Shown here piece after piece: positions 1 through 8,719 of a DNA stretch of 23,678 nt; positions within the stretch are counted from its first letter, which is position 1, and the number at the start of each line of letters is the position of its first letter. The position numbers and the translations under genes were made by a program. Origin of the DNA: an uncultured Clostridium sp. (GTDB taxonomy: Bacteria > Bacillota > Clostridia > TANB77 > CAG-508); contig USMK01000023.1 in the NCBI GenBank assembly GCA_900555835.1, positions 1 through 23,678 on the forward strand, given 5' to 3'. The notes beneath the pieces were generated by a model. That model was not told where the DNA came from. It was given only the letters and a program-made list of their open reading frames with translations, and searched no databases.

Positions 1-825
1 ATGAATTTAGGAAAATTTGTTGACACATTAAAAGAAACAGAATATGAAAAAATAATAATAGATAAAAAAGAAGCTTTAAGCTTAATTGATAAAGACACAT
101 TATTAATAGTAGTAGATACACACAAAAAATCATTTGTACAAGTACCAGAACTACTAGATAAAACAGAAAAAATTGTTGTAATTGACCATCACAGAAAAGG
201 CCCAGACTTTATTGAAAATGCAAGTTTAACGTTCCAAGAAGTATATGCTTCATCAGCTGCAGAGTTAGTTACAGAAATCTTACAATATGTTGAAAGAAAA
301 GTAGAATTAACACCAATTGAAATAGAAAGTTTATATGGTGGAATAATGGTTGACACTAAAAACTTCACTTTTAAAACAGGTGTTAGAACATTTGAAGCAG
401 CTGCATATTTAAGAAGATTTGGCGTAGATATAATTAAAGTTAAAAAATGGTTCCAAGCAGATTTAGAAAGCTATAATGTAATAGCTGATATAGTAAAAAA
501 AGCAGATATGGTTTCAGATACAATTGCAATATCAACATATGATGAAGTTAGTAAAGATGCTAACACAATATGTGCAAAAGCTGCGGATGAATTACTTACA
601 ATTAGCGATATAACCGCATCATTTGTAATTGGAAATAATGGAGAAAATATTTGCATAAGCGGTAGGTCAATAGGAGACATAAATGTTCAAATAATATTAG
701 AAAAAATGGGCGGTGGTGGACACATAACATTAGCCGGAGCTCAATTAACAGGTGTAACTATTGATGAAGCTAAAACAGAATTAATGAACAGAATCAATGA
801 ATATTTTTCTGAAATAAGTGAATAG
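1..825 (+). CDS. gdpP: Cyclic-di-AMP phosphodiesterase GdpP, C-terminal DHH-DHHA1 part (5' end outside window)
   Basis: This is the C-terminal part of a DHH-family phosphodiesterase that in Bacillota hydrolyses the second messenger c-di-AMP. Visible signals are VDTH (D39, H41 of the visible part), the DHH motif in VIDHH (D62, H63, H64) and the DHHA1 glycine cluster GGGGH at 237-241. Full GdpP proteins are about 650 aa, with two N-terminal membrane helices, a PAS-like and a degenerate GGDEF domain. None of these is visible, so the gene begins upstream and the ATG at position 1 is probably internal. It is followed after 14 bases by rplI, the usual neighbour of gdpP in Bacillota. The DHH assignment is seen in sequence; the c-di-AMP role is inferred from context. 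Confidence 0.88.
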   Translation: MNLGKFVDTLKETEYEKIIIDKKEALSLIDKDTLLIVVDTHKKSFVQVPELLDKTEKIVVIDHHRKGPDFIENASLTFQEVYASSAAELVTEILQYVERKVELTPIEIESLYGGIMVDTKNFTFKTGVRTFEAAAYLRRFGVDIIKVKKWFQADLESYNVIADIVKKADMVSDTIAISTYDEVSKDANTICAKAADELLTISDITASFVIGNNGENICISGRSIGDINVQIILEKMGGGGHITLAGAQLTGVTIDEAKTELMNRINEYFSEISE

Positions 826-839
826 AAGGGAGAATTGAT

Positions 840-1286
840 ATGAAAGTAATACTTTTAGCAGACATTAAAGGAGTAGGAAAAAAAGATCAAGTAATAAATG
901 CAAGTGATGGATATGCAAGAAATTTTTTATTCCCAAAAAAGAAGGCAATTCCAGCAGATAATGGGAATATGAGCAGATTGAATGATAAAAAAGCATCACA
1001 AGCACATAAAAAAGAATTAGAACTAAATGAAGCAAAAGAAATAGCAAACAAAATAGACAAAATTGAATTAAAACTAAAAGTAAAGGCAGGAGAAAATGGC
1101 AAAATTTTTGGTGGAGTAACCAATAAAGAAATTTCAGAAGAACTAAAAAAAGCAGAGAATTTAGATATAGATAAAAAGAAAATAATATTAAAAGAAAATA
1201 TAAAAAACATAGGAAGATTTAATGTTGATATAAAATTATATGAAGGAGTAACTGCAAAACTAACCGTAATAGTTGAAGCTCTTTAA
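840..1286 (+). CDS. rplI: 50S ribosomal protein L9
   Basis: This is ribosomal protein L9, a two-domain protein that binds 23S rRNA near the L1 stalk base. The N-terminal signature is clear (VILLADIKGVGKKDQ, then NFLFPKKKAIPA), followed by the long lysine/glutamate-rich connecting helix at about 45-78 and the C-terminal domain. At 148 aa it has the usual length. The ribosome binding site AAGGGAG stands at 827-833. It lies between gdpP and dnaB, a conserved arrangement in Bacillota, and is probably cotranscribed with both. Confidence 0.97.
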   Translation: MKVILLADIKGVGKKDQVINASDGYARNFLFPKKKAIPADNGNMSRLNDKKASQAHKKELELNEAKEIANKIDKIELKLKVKAGENGKIFGGVTNKEISEELKKAENLDIDKKKIILKENIKNIGRFNVDIKLYEGVTAKLTVIVEAL

Positions 1287-1319
1287 TAAATCAATAGAAG
1301 AAAGATGGGGGAAATCTAA

Positions 1320-2665
1320 ATGGAACTAGGAAAAATACCACCACATGATATTGAAGCTGAACAAGCTGTACTTCGGAAGTATGCTAACAGATAAAGATGC
1401 AGTAATATCAGCAGTTGAACTAATAAATTCAGACGATTTTTATAGAGAAGATCACAAAGCTATATATGAAGCAATAACAAGCCTATATAATAGAGCCGAA
1501 CCAATAGATATAATAACAGTAAAATCAGAATTAACATCAAGGGGAAAACTTGAAAGCGTTGGAGGAATTGAATATCTAGCTGCTTTACCAGAAAAAGTAC
1601 CAACAACAGCAAATGCAGAGCAATATATAAAAATTGTTGAAGAAAAAGCAATACTTAGAAATTTAATAAAAACAGCAAATGAAATAATAAATTTAGGGTA
1701 TGCCGGAGAAGAAGAAGTTGATAGCATAATGGAAATGACAGAAAAAAAAGTATTTGATATTTTGAAAAAAAGAAATCAAAGAGGATATACCCCAATAAAA
1801 GATGTTTTAGTAGAAACTTTTGCTGAAATAGAAAGATTATATAATCAAAAAGGTGTTGTAACAGGTATTCCAACAGGATTTTTAGAGCTAGACTATAAAA
1901 CAGCAGGCCTTCACAATTCAGACTTAATATTAGTTGCTGCAAGACCGGCAATGGGTAAATCTGCTTTTGTAATAAATATAGCTGCAAATGCTGCAATTAA
2001 GGCAAAAGTTCCAGTTGTAATATTCAACTTGGAAATGTCAAAAGAACAAGTAGCAAACAGAATTCTATGTAGTGAAGCGATGGTAGATAGCCAGAAAGTA
2101 AGAACAGGAAAAATAGAAGAAACAGACTGGGAAAAACTTGCAACAGCATTAGGACCAATATCAGAAGCACCAATATATATAGATGATACGCCACGGAATT
2201 TCTATTACTGAAATTAGAGCGAAATGTAGAAAACTAAAATTAGAAAAAGATATCGGGCTTGTAATAATAGATTATTTGCAGTTGGTAACAGCAAGTGGAA
2301 AGAAAAATGCTAGTCGTGAACAAGAAATATCAGAAATAAGTAGGTCACTAAAAATTTTAGCAAAAGAATTAAATGTACCAGTTATTGCCTTATCACAGCT
2401 ATCAAGAGCACCTGAGCAAAGAAAAGATGACCACAGGCCAATGCTATCAGATTTAAGAGAATCAGGAGCAATTGAGCAGGACGCTGATATAGTAATGTTT
2501 TTATATAGAGATGATTATTATAATGAAAATTCAGAAGATAAAAATGTTGCAGAAGTAATAATTGCAAAACACAGAGGAGGTTCAACAGGAACAGTAAAAC
2601 TAGCTTGGTTAGGAGATTTTACAAAATTTGCTAATCTAGAAAGAAGGTTTGAAGATAATGGCTAA
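1320..2665 (+). CDS. dnaB: Replicative DNA helicase DnaB (two in-frame CGGN +1 sites)
   Basis: This is the hexameric replicative helicase that unwinds DNA at the fork. In one conventional frame it is broken into three pieces, but skipping one C at each of two CGG codons (1374 and 2194) gives a continuous 447-aa protein of normal DnaB length. The N-terminus MELGKIPPHDIEAEQAVLG is typical, with Gly19 encoded by CGGA. The RecA-like domain has Walker A MGKS at about 211-214, and the second site restores DDTPGISITEIR with Gly292 as CGGA. Walker B-like VIIDYLQL follows. In zero frame the first site meets a stop six codons later (TAA 1392) and the second also ends within six codons. The gene is essential in bacteria, so real loss is implausible. 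The 3' end overlaps tilS by 8 bases. Confidence 0.93.
1374..1377 (+). other. CGGA +1 site 1 (dnaB Gly19)
   Basis: In-frame CGG followed by A. Reading CGGA as one codon gives AVLG-SMLT, the conserved start of DnaB. Zero frame gives RKYANR then stop. Confidence 0.85.
2194..2197 (+). other. CGGA +1 site 2 (dnaB Gly292)
   Basis: After the first shift, CGG is again in frame (cca CGG A att). Four-base reading gives DDTPG-ISITEIR. Triplet reading gives PRNFYY and a stop. Confidence 0.85.
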
Positions 2666-3666
2666 TGTAAAGCAAACAGTATTAAATACGATAAAAAAAT
2701 ATGATATGCTAAAAAATAATGATAAAATAGTAGTTCGGGGTTTCAGGAGGCCCGGACTCTATTTGTCTTTTAGATGTATTAAGAAGATTAAAAGAAGAAA
2801 GTATGCTAAATATAGAAATAAATGTAGCTCATATCAATCATATGATAAGAAAAAATGCAATTTTAGACGAGGAGTATGTAAAAAAATATTGCAAAAAATA
2901 TAATTTTAAATTATATATAAAACACGCAGAAGTTTTAAAAATAGCAAGTGATACAAAAAAAGGGGTAGAAGAAACAGGAAGAAAGGTACGATATGATTTT
3001 TTTGAACAAGTATTAAATGAAACTTCTTCAAATAAAATTGCAATAGCACATAATAGTAATGATAATGCAGAAACTGTTATAATGAATTTGCTAAGAGGAA
3101 GTGCAATATCTGGATTAAAAGGAATTGAACCCAAGAGAGAAGAAAAATATATAAGACCACTAATTGATTGTGAAAGAAGTCAAATAGAAAAATATTGCGA
3201 GGAAAATAATCTAAATCCAAGAATAGACGAAAGCAATTTTGAGAATGAATATACTAGAAATAAAATAAGAAATATATGCATACCATACATAAAAAAAGAA
3301 TTTAATCCAAATATAATAAATACAATAAAAAGACTTTCAGAGACAGTTTCCGAAGAAGAAAACTATATGCAAGAACAAACAATTAAGGCATATAATAATT
3401 TGATTATAAGTGAAAGCAAAGAAGAAATTGAATTAAATTTAAAAGAATTTATAAAACAAGAAAAAGTAATAAAAAGAAGATTAGTGTTATATACTATTAC
3501 TAAATTGCAAGGAAACTGTTTAGGAATACAAAAAGTCAATATAGAAGATATTGTAGATATGTGTGATAAAAATATAGGCAATAAATATATAATGCCAAAC
3601 AAAAACATAAAGGTAATGCTAAAAAGTAAAAATTTATTTTTTAGTATAAATAATCTTGAAATATAA
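2658..3666 (+). CDS. tilS: tRNA(Ile) lysidine synthase TilS (one CGGN +1 site)
   Basis: TilS converts C34 of the AUA-reading isoleucine tRNA to lysidine and is essential in most bacteria. The ATG at 2658 overlaps the end of dnaB. The frame is broken at 2736, where CGGG replaces a glycine codon just before the PP-loop ATP-binding motif. Four-base reading gives VVG-VSGGPDS with SGGPDS at residues 29-34. Further TilS signals follow: the AHNSNDNAETVIMNLLRG motif (family form HxxDDQxET), RPLIDCER, and DESNFENEYTRNKIR. The restored length is 335 aa, shorter than the 430-470 aa enzymes of E. coli and B. subtilis, so the C-terminal domain is reduced. A downstream hpt, often found here, is absent; ftsH follows. 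Confidence 0.92.
2736..2739 (+). other. CGGG +1 site 3 (tilS Gly27)
   Basis: In-frame CGG followed by G, directly before VSGGPDS. Four-base reading restores the PP-loop; triplet reading gives a long basic nonsense tail ending at 2903. Confidence 0.85.
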
Positions 3667-3720
3667 AATCAAATATGCTATATTTTAGGATGAAGTGTAC
3701 TTTAAAGGGAGGAAGAAAAT

Positions 3721-5526
3721 TTGAAAAACGGATTGAAAACATTAGCTATGTGGCTAATCATAGGAATTATATTCATGGGAGTACTTGTTGCTATCATAGA
3801 CAATGGAGATAGCAAAATGAGTTATTCTGACTTAATTATGAAAATAGAAAATGGGGAAGTATCTGGAATAGAAATACAAGCTGATGGTAAAAAAGCATTA
3901 GTAACATTAAAAGGAACAGCAGGACAAAAAGTTACAAATATACCAAATATGGAGAGCTTTATGTCATTTGCACAAGAAGAACTTGCAGCAGGAAGTTTTA
4001 CATTAACTGAAAAATCACAATCATTTGCAATAACATTAATCGGATTATTATCACCATTTGGATTACTAATAATATTCTTAATATTCTGGTTCTTATTCTT
4101 AAATGGAAATACACAAGGTGGAAATAAAACAATGTCATTTGGAAAAAGTAAAGCCAGACTTGTGATAAATAACGATAAAAACAAAGTGACATTTGCAGAT
4201 GTCGCAGGTGTAGACGAAGAAAAAGAAGAATTACAAGAAATAGTAGAATTTTTAAAATCACCAAAAAAATTTACAGATATGGGTGCTAGAATTCCAAAAG
4301 GAGTTTTATTAGTGGGACATCCAGGAACTGGTAAAACATTACTAGCAAAAGCAGTTGCAGGAGAAGCAGGAGTGCCATTTTTTATAATAAGTGGTTCAGA
4401 CTTTGTTGAAATGTTTGTTGGTGTTGGTGCATCAAGAGTTAGAGATTTATTTGAACAAGCAAAGAAAAGCGCACCTTGTATAATATTTATAGACGAAATT
4501 GATGCAGTAGGACGTCAAAGAGGAGCTGGTCTTGGTGGAGGACATGATGAAAGAGAGCAAACATTAAACCAATTATTAGTTGAAATGGATGGGTTTGGAA
4601 CAAACGAAGGAGTAATAGTGCTAGCTGCAACAAACAGACCAGATGTATTAGATAAAGCATTATTAAGACCAGGAAGATTTGATAGACAAATAGTGGTTTC
4701 AGCACCAGATGTAAAAGCCAGAGAACAAATACTAGAAGTTCATGCAAGAAGAAAAAGAATATCAGAAGATATAGATTTAAAAACAATAGCAAAAAATACA
4801 TCAGGATTTTCAGGTGCAGACCTTGAAAACGTGTTAAACGAAGCCGCATTACTTGCAGCAAGAAGAAATCAAAAAGAAATAAATATGCAAGATATAGAAG
4901 ATGCAATGATAAAAGTAACAATGGGACCAGAAAAGAAAACAAGAGTAAGAAGTGATAAAGAACAAAAATTAGTAGCATATCACGAAGCTGGCCACGCAGT
5001 TGTAAGTAGATTTTTACCAACACAAGATGCAGTACATCAAATATCTATAGTACCAAGAGGTATGGCTGGTGGTTATACAATGTATAGACCAACAGAAGAC
5101 AAATCATTTATGTCAAAATCTGAAATGGAAGAAACAATAGTATCACTACTTGGAGGAAGAGTAGCAGAAGCATTGATATTAGACGACATATCAACAGGTG
5201 CAAGCAATGATATTGAAAGAGCATCAAAGATAGCAAGAGAAATGGTTACAAAATATGGAATGAGTGAAAGACTAGGAACAATAGTGTTTGGCTCAGGACA
5301 AGAAGAGGTATTCTTAGGAAGAGATTGGGCACAACAAAGAAATTACAGCGAAGAAACAGCAGGAATAATTGATGAAGAAGTAAAAAGAATAGTAGACAAA
5401 GCATATCAAATTGCAAGACAAATATTAAATGAAAACATAGATAAACTTCATATTGTTGCAAGCATATTATTGGAAAAAGAAAAAATTGACGGAGAAGAAT
5501 TTGAAGCAATTTTTCAAAATAGATAA
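3721..5526 (+). CDS. ftsH: ATP-dependent zinc metalloprotease FtsH
   Basis: This is a membrane-anchored AAA+ protease that degrades misfolded membrane proteins and selected regulators. At 601 aa it has normal length. The start is TTG at 3721 behind GGGAGGAAG. There are two N-terminal membrane helices (about 7-25 and 101-124) with an extracytoplasmic domain between them. Walker A is GHPGTGKT at 199-206, with a histidine where most FtsH have proline. Walker B is IIFIDEID, the second region of homology is TNRPD...RPGRFDR, the zinc site is HEAGH at 421-425 and the third ligand is probably Asp497. It contains no in-frame CGG and no frameshift. It ends the gdpP-to-ftsH cluster. Confidence 0.97.
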   Translation: MKNGLKTLAMWLIIGIIFMGVLVAIIDNGDSKMSYSDLIMKIENGEVSGIEIQADGKKALVTLKGTAGQKVTNIPNMESFMSFAQEELAAGSFTLTEKSQSFAITLIGLLSPFGLLIIFLIFWFLFLNGNTQGGNKTMSFGKSKARLVINNDKNKVTFADVAGVDEEKEELQEIVEFLKSPKKFTDMGARIPKGVLLVGHPGTGKTLLAKAVAGEAGVPFFIISGSDFVEMFVGVGASRVRDLFEQAKKSAPCIIFIDEIDAVGRQRGAGLGGGHDEREQTLNQLLVEMDGFGTNEGVIVLAATNRPDVLDKALLRPGRFDRQIVVSAPDVKAREQILEVHARRKRISEDIDLKTIAKNTSGFSGADLENVLNEAALLAARRNQKEINMQDIEDAMIKVTMGPEKKTRVRSDKEQKLVAYHEAGHAVVSRFLPTQDAVHQISIVPRGMAGGYTMYRPTEDKSFMSKSEMEETIVSLLGGRVAEALILDDISTGASNDIERASKIAREMVTKYGMSERLGTIVFGSGQEEVFLGRDWAQQRNYSEETAGIIDEEVKRIVDKAYQIARQILNENIDKLHIVASILLEKEKIDGEEFEAIFQNR

Positions 5527-5530
5527 TAAA

Positions 5531-5570
5531 GAAGAGTAGAGTAGACTTTAAAATGTCTACTCTACTCTTC
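5531..5570 (+). terminator. ftsH terminator, bidirectional hairpin
   Basis: Perfect 16-bp inverted repeat (5531-5546 with 5555-5570, 8-base loop) starting 5 bases after the ftsH stop and followed by TTTC. The right arm is also the 3' end of the minus-strand 67-aa gene, so one hairpin serves two converging genes. Confidence 0.85.
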
Positions 5571-5760
5571 TTTCAGCTCGCCCGTCTGACTTACATAACT
5601 TATCATATTCTTTACATTTGATTTTATAATCAATCTGAGCTGTTAAATATTTGTAATACATACAAGCTTGCTCATATTGAGCTATTGGGTTAAACAAAGG
5701 ATCTCTGTACATATCATTTCCATCCCCATAAGCATCAAAATCAAACCCCTTATTCTCCAT
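5557..5760 (-). CDS. Small tyrosine-rich protein, 67 aa, unknown function
   Basis: The start is the ATG at 5760, preceded by AAGGAGG at ideal distance; the longer reading upstream has no ribosome binding site. The acidic N-terminus (FDFDAYGDGNDMY) is followed by an aromatic, lysine-rich stretch (YEQACMYYKYL...DYKIKCKEYDKLC). There is no signal peptide or membrane helix. It converges on ftsH, and its last codons RRVE-stop lie inside the ftsH terminator hairpin. I do not recognise the family. The excellent ribosome binding site and biased composition suggest a real gene. Confidence 0.65.
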   Translation of the reverse strand: MENKGFDFDAYGDGNDMYRDPLFNPIAQYEQACMYYKYLTAQIDYKIKCKEYDKLCKSDGRAERRVE

Positions 5761-5866
5761 AATGTTTACCTCCTTTTTAACAATATATGAGGAAAAAAGC
5801 AAGTTATGATTTTATATAAAAGTCGAATTTTGTCGAAAGAAAAATTTGACTTTTGTCTCACAGAAG

Positions 5867-5896
5867 TTGACTTTCAGCATTTTTACGTGCTACAAT
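5867..5896 (+). promoter_or_regulatory. Promoter of the coiled-coil gene
   Basis: TTGACT at 5867-5872, an 18-base spacer and TACAAT at 5891-5896, 40 bases before the start. The elements resemble the VanW-gene promoter (TTGACT and GCTACAATA). Confidence 0.7.
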
Positions 5897-5936
5897 AAAT
5901 ATGTGGCAAATATAAATATAGAAGGAGGTGAAGAAA

Positions 5937-6353
5937 GTGAACGACGAAAAGATAATGCCAATTTTATTATCAATGCAAGAAAATATGATTTCAATGCAAA
6001 AAAGCATCATTTCTATTCAAGAAAAAATGGCAACCAAAGAAGACCTAGCAAATCTAGAAATCAAACTAAGAGGTGAAATCAAAGAAAGTGCTGAACAGGT
6101 AAAAACAGAATTAAGAGTAGAGATGAAAGAAAATACAAATCAGCTAAGAAAAGAAATTAAAGAAAGCGCAGAACAAGTAAAAGCAGAACTAAGAGCAGAA
6201 ATGCAAGAAAATTCAGAACAATTAAGAAGAGAAATGAAGGAAAATGATGTAAGACTAAGAAAAGAAATGAATGATAATTTTAGAAATCTAAAAACTTATA
6301 TTGATATCGTGGCTAGTAAAATTCCAGACAGTTCAAACTATCAAATAGTCTAA
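5937..6353 (+). CDS. Coiled-coil protein with tandem repeat, 138 aa
   Basis: The start is GTG at 5937, 8-9 bases behind AAGGAGG; the earlier GTG at 5928 overlaps that ribosome binding site and is unlikely. The protein is almost entirely charged heptad sequence (MQENMISMQKSI, then ELRAEMQENSEQLRREMK), predicting one long alpha-helical coiled coil. It ends in a short segment (NLKTYIDIVASKI). Residues 47-98 are two copies of a 26-residue unit, encoded by a 78-base tandem duplication. No enzymatic motif, signal peptide or membrane helix is visible. Function unknown; comparable short coiled-coil proteins occur in phage-related and surface contexts, but nothing here fixes either. Confidence 0.75.
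   Translation: MNDEKIMPILLSMQENMISMQKSIISIQEKMATKEDLANLEIKLRGEIKESAEQVKTELRVEMKENTNQLRKEIKESAEQVKAELRAEMQENSEQLRREMKENDVRLRKEMNDNFRNLKTYIDIVASKIPDSSNYQIV
6075..6230 (+). repeat. 78-bp tandem repeat, two copies, within the coiled-coil gene
   Basis: 6075-6152 and 6153-6230 encode EIKESAEQVKTELRVEMKEN... and EIKESAEQVKAELRAEMQEN.... The copies differ mostly at third positions, so the duplication is old or under selection for the helix. Confidence 0.8.
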
Positions 6354-6376
6354 ATCAGTCTTGATTTCACTAAAAA

Positions 6377-6433
6377 GAAAATAGCAAATAATTAAGAATA
6401 TATATACTATATTTTTAGTTATTTGCTATTTTC
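6377..6433 (+). terminator. Terminator after the coiled-coil gene
   Basis: Perfect 15-bp inverted repeat (6377-6391 with 6419-6433) whose right arm ends in TTTTC, 23 bases after the stop codon. The loop is long (27 bases). Confidence 0.65.
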
Positions 6434-6446
6434 TAATTAATAGTAT

Positions 6447-6504
6447 AACAAAGTCAATATTTTACCATGCAAATATTGACTTTGTTAATTAATAAATATA
6501 GAAT
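6447..6504 (+). promoter_or_regulatory. Promoter of the DUF2207 gene with 16-bp palindrome over the -35
   Basis: TTGACT at 6476-6481, a 17-base spacer and TAGAAT at 6499-6504. The -35 lies in the right arm of a perfect 16-bp inverted repeat (6447-6462 with 6471-6486, 8-base loop). No T-run follows the repeat, so it looks more like an operator than a terminator. Confidence 0.5.
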
Positions 6505-6537
6505 AGAAGCATATAAATTAATGGGGAGGTATTACCA

Positions 6538-8492
6538 ATGAGAAGATTTTGGATTTTTGGGTTAGTTTTGCTTGTTGCGATTGCTTGTTTAATGGGAAGT
6601 AATGTTAAAGCAGCTTCTGATTTCGATTTAAATAGTATTGATTTTGATGCCGTTTTAAATCAAGATGGAAGTATGGAAATTACTGAAACTTGGAATATTG
6701 AGGTAAATGGCTTAACAAATACTTTGTTTAAAACTTTTAATATTGATAAGTCAAAATATTCTGGAATTTCAAATGTTAGAGTTTATGAGGTAAATAAAGA
6801 TGGAACAAAGAATGATTTTACAGAAACGTATCAAGAGGTTTTGCACGTTGATAAAAATTGTTATTATGCCTTGGTTAATTCAAATGGAAAATTTGAAATC
6901 GCTTGGGGAATAAATGAAAGAAATGGGGATAAGACTTACAAAATCAGCTACAAAGTAGAAAATTGTGTTAAAAAGTATAATGATATTTCTGAGCTTTATT
7001 GGCAATTTATCGGAAAAGATTTTGAAACAAATATTGATAAAGTTACAGGAACTATACATATTCCAAATGAAGGAAATGAAATTCAGTCAATAAGAGCATG
7101 GGCACATGGACCTTTAAATGGAGATATATCAATAAAGTCGAGCGATAAAGTAAGTTTTTCACTTGAATATTTTGATGCTGGAAACTATGTTGAAGCAAGA
7201 CTTGCAATGCCAAATGAGGCTTTTCCGGAAATTACAAATGTATTAAATACAGATAGATTAAATACAATAATTACAGAAGAAACAAATTTAGCAAATGAAG
7301 CTAATCGTGCAAGAGAAGAAATGATTGCACAAAGAGAGAAAGATGCAAGAAATGAAGCGATTTTTAATTGGTCTTTGGCTATATTAGGTGTAGGTCTTTC
7401 AATGATATTCTTGATTAATATAAACAAAAATGATGAGGAACTAAAAGCAAATCCGATTTTAAAGCCAGAAGAACCTAGTAAATATTACAGAGATATACAA
7501 CGAAACAATGCTACTCCTGCTGAAACAGCATTTTTGTACTATTTTAATTCTAATAAATTAGAAGGAAATTATGCAAAAGTTTTATCAGCAACTATTCTGG
7601 ATTTAGCTCTAAAAGAATTTGTTACATTTGAGAGAGTGCAAACAAACAACAAAAAGGAACAAATAATTGTAAAAGTAGCAAGAAGAGATAATTCAGAATT
7701 AAAAGAAGACGAAAAAGAAATTCATGAATTACTAAAAAGAATTCAAGGTGAAAACAATGGATTTAATATGAAAGAAATGGAAAAATACGCAAGAAAACAT
7801 TATGAAGTTTTCTTAGGAAAACTAGATAAGTTGCCAGAAATAGTAAAAAAACAAGCTCAATTTGAAGAAATATATTCAAAAAATATAGAAATGAAAGGTA
7901 ATAATTGGAGAATAAAAGCGTTTTTATATATGCTATCACTTGCATTTGGAATATTCCTATTTGCAATGCCTATAAGTATTGCAATTCCGCTAATTTTGAT
8001 ACTTACAAGTGGAACTTGCTTGGTTCAAAGTGCTATTATGGCATTTAGGCTAAATGGACTAACACAGAAAGGAGTAAACGAAAAAGAAGAACTAAATGGC
8101 CTAAAAAGATATATGGAAGATTACTCCATGATAGACGACAGAGAAGTACCCGAATTAGTTATTTGGGAAAAATATTTGGTATATGCAACTGTATTTGGAA
8201 TTGCTGATAAAGTTCTAAAACAATTAAAAGTTCAATATCCTGAATTAGCAGATGGAACATATACAAATGGTGCATATTTTAGCCTTATGTATGCAAATGG
8301 CATCAACAATGCATTTATAAATAGCTTAAATCACGCAGTAGCAACAGCATACAACACAGGAGTAAGCCAAAGAGCCGAAACTTATGGTTATTCTAATAGT
8401 TCATCAGGAGGAGGCTTTGGAGGTGGATTCTCTGGTGGAGGCGGATTTTCTGGCGGCGGTGGTGGCCGGAGGAGGCCGGTGGTGGACGCTAA
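6538..8492 (+). CDS. DUF2207 membrane protein with glycine-rich tail (two CGGN +1 sites)
   Basis: The protein starts with a signal peptide (about 1-25, ending VKAA) and an extracytoplasmic DUF2207-type domain to about residue 240. A membrane helix follows near 275-293, then a cytoplasmic region and two helices near 460-500. The C-terminus is very glycine-rich. In zero frame the tail turns into RRRPVV plus a basic stretch ending at 8532. Reading CGGA at 8467 and CGGT at 8477 as single glycine codons gives eleven glycines, then R and a stop at 8490-8492. Poly-glycine endings are typical of these secreted or membrane TPM/DUF2207-like proteins. That gives 650 aa. The ribosome binding site is GGGGAGG. 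The function of DUF2207 proteins is unknown. Confidence 0.82.
8467..8480 (+). other. CGGA and CGGT +1 sites 4 and 5 (DUF2207 tail)
   Basis: Two CGG codons 10 bases apart. The second is in frame only if the first has caused a +1 shift. Both replace glycine in a poly-glycine tail, and the stop is then TAA at 8490. Confidence 0.7.
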
Positions 8493-8610
8493 GATAAAGC
8501 AAATTCGAGAAAATAGAAGAAAAAACGAGTAAAACAAGGAAAAATTAGAGAAAAACAAATAACAAAAAAGTCAAAATATGTTATTGAAATCATATCCAAT
8601 GTATACATAA

Positions 8611-8639
8611 TTTGAAAATGTTTAAAATATATAGTATAA
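8611..8639 (+). promoter_or_regulatory. Promoter of the M23 peptidase gene
   Basis: TTGAAA at 8611-8616, a 17-base spacer and TATAAT at 8634-8639. Transcription would begin near 8646, so any start codon at 8612 is excluded. Confidence 0.75.
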
Positions 8640-8719
8640 TTACAACTGTTGCACCAAAAAAGTATAAAGGAGAGTGTATATATATTTTAAACAAGCGTAT
8701 AAAGTATTATACGAAAGAA

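Noticed and set aside
887..1210. Long minus-strand reading frames opposite rplI, ftsH, gatA, gatB and tagO
   Set aside because: They are mirror frames of purine-rich, AT-rich coding strands: rich in Leu, Phe and Ser, without ribosome binding sites, and fully covered by well-identified genes.
4315..4338. His in place of Pro in the FtsH Walker A motif as a sign of inactivation
   Set aside because: The catalytic Gly-Lys-Thr is intact and this position tolerates other residues in AAA+ proteins; all other motifs are normal.
6075..6230. CRISPR-like or mobile repeat
   Set aside because: It is only two direct copies with no spacer, inside a reading frame that encodes a coiled coil.
8493..8532. Zero-frame C-terminal extension of the DUF2207 protein
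   Set aside because: The basic stretch after the glycine run is what the wrong frame of GGAGGAGGC-type sequence plus AT-rich spacer would give; the shifted reading ends in poly-glycine with a stop.
8612..8719. Long N-terminal extension of the M23 peptidase from ATG 8612
   Set aside because: It starts inside the -35 box of a well-formed promoter, so it would not be transcribed.
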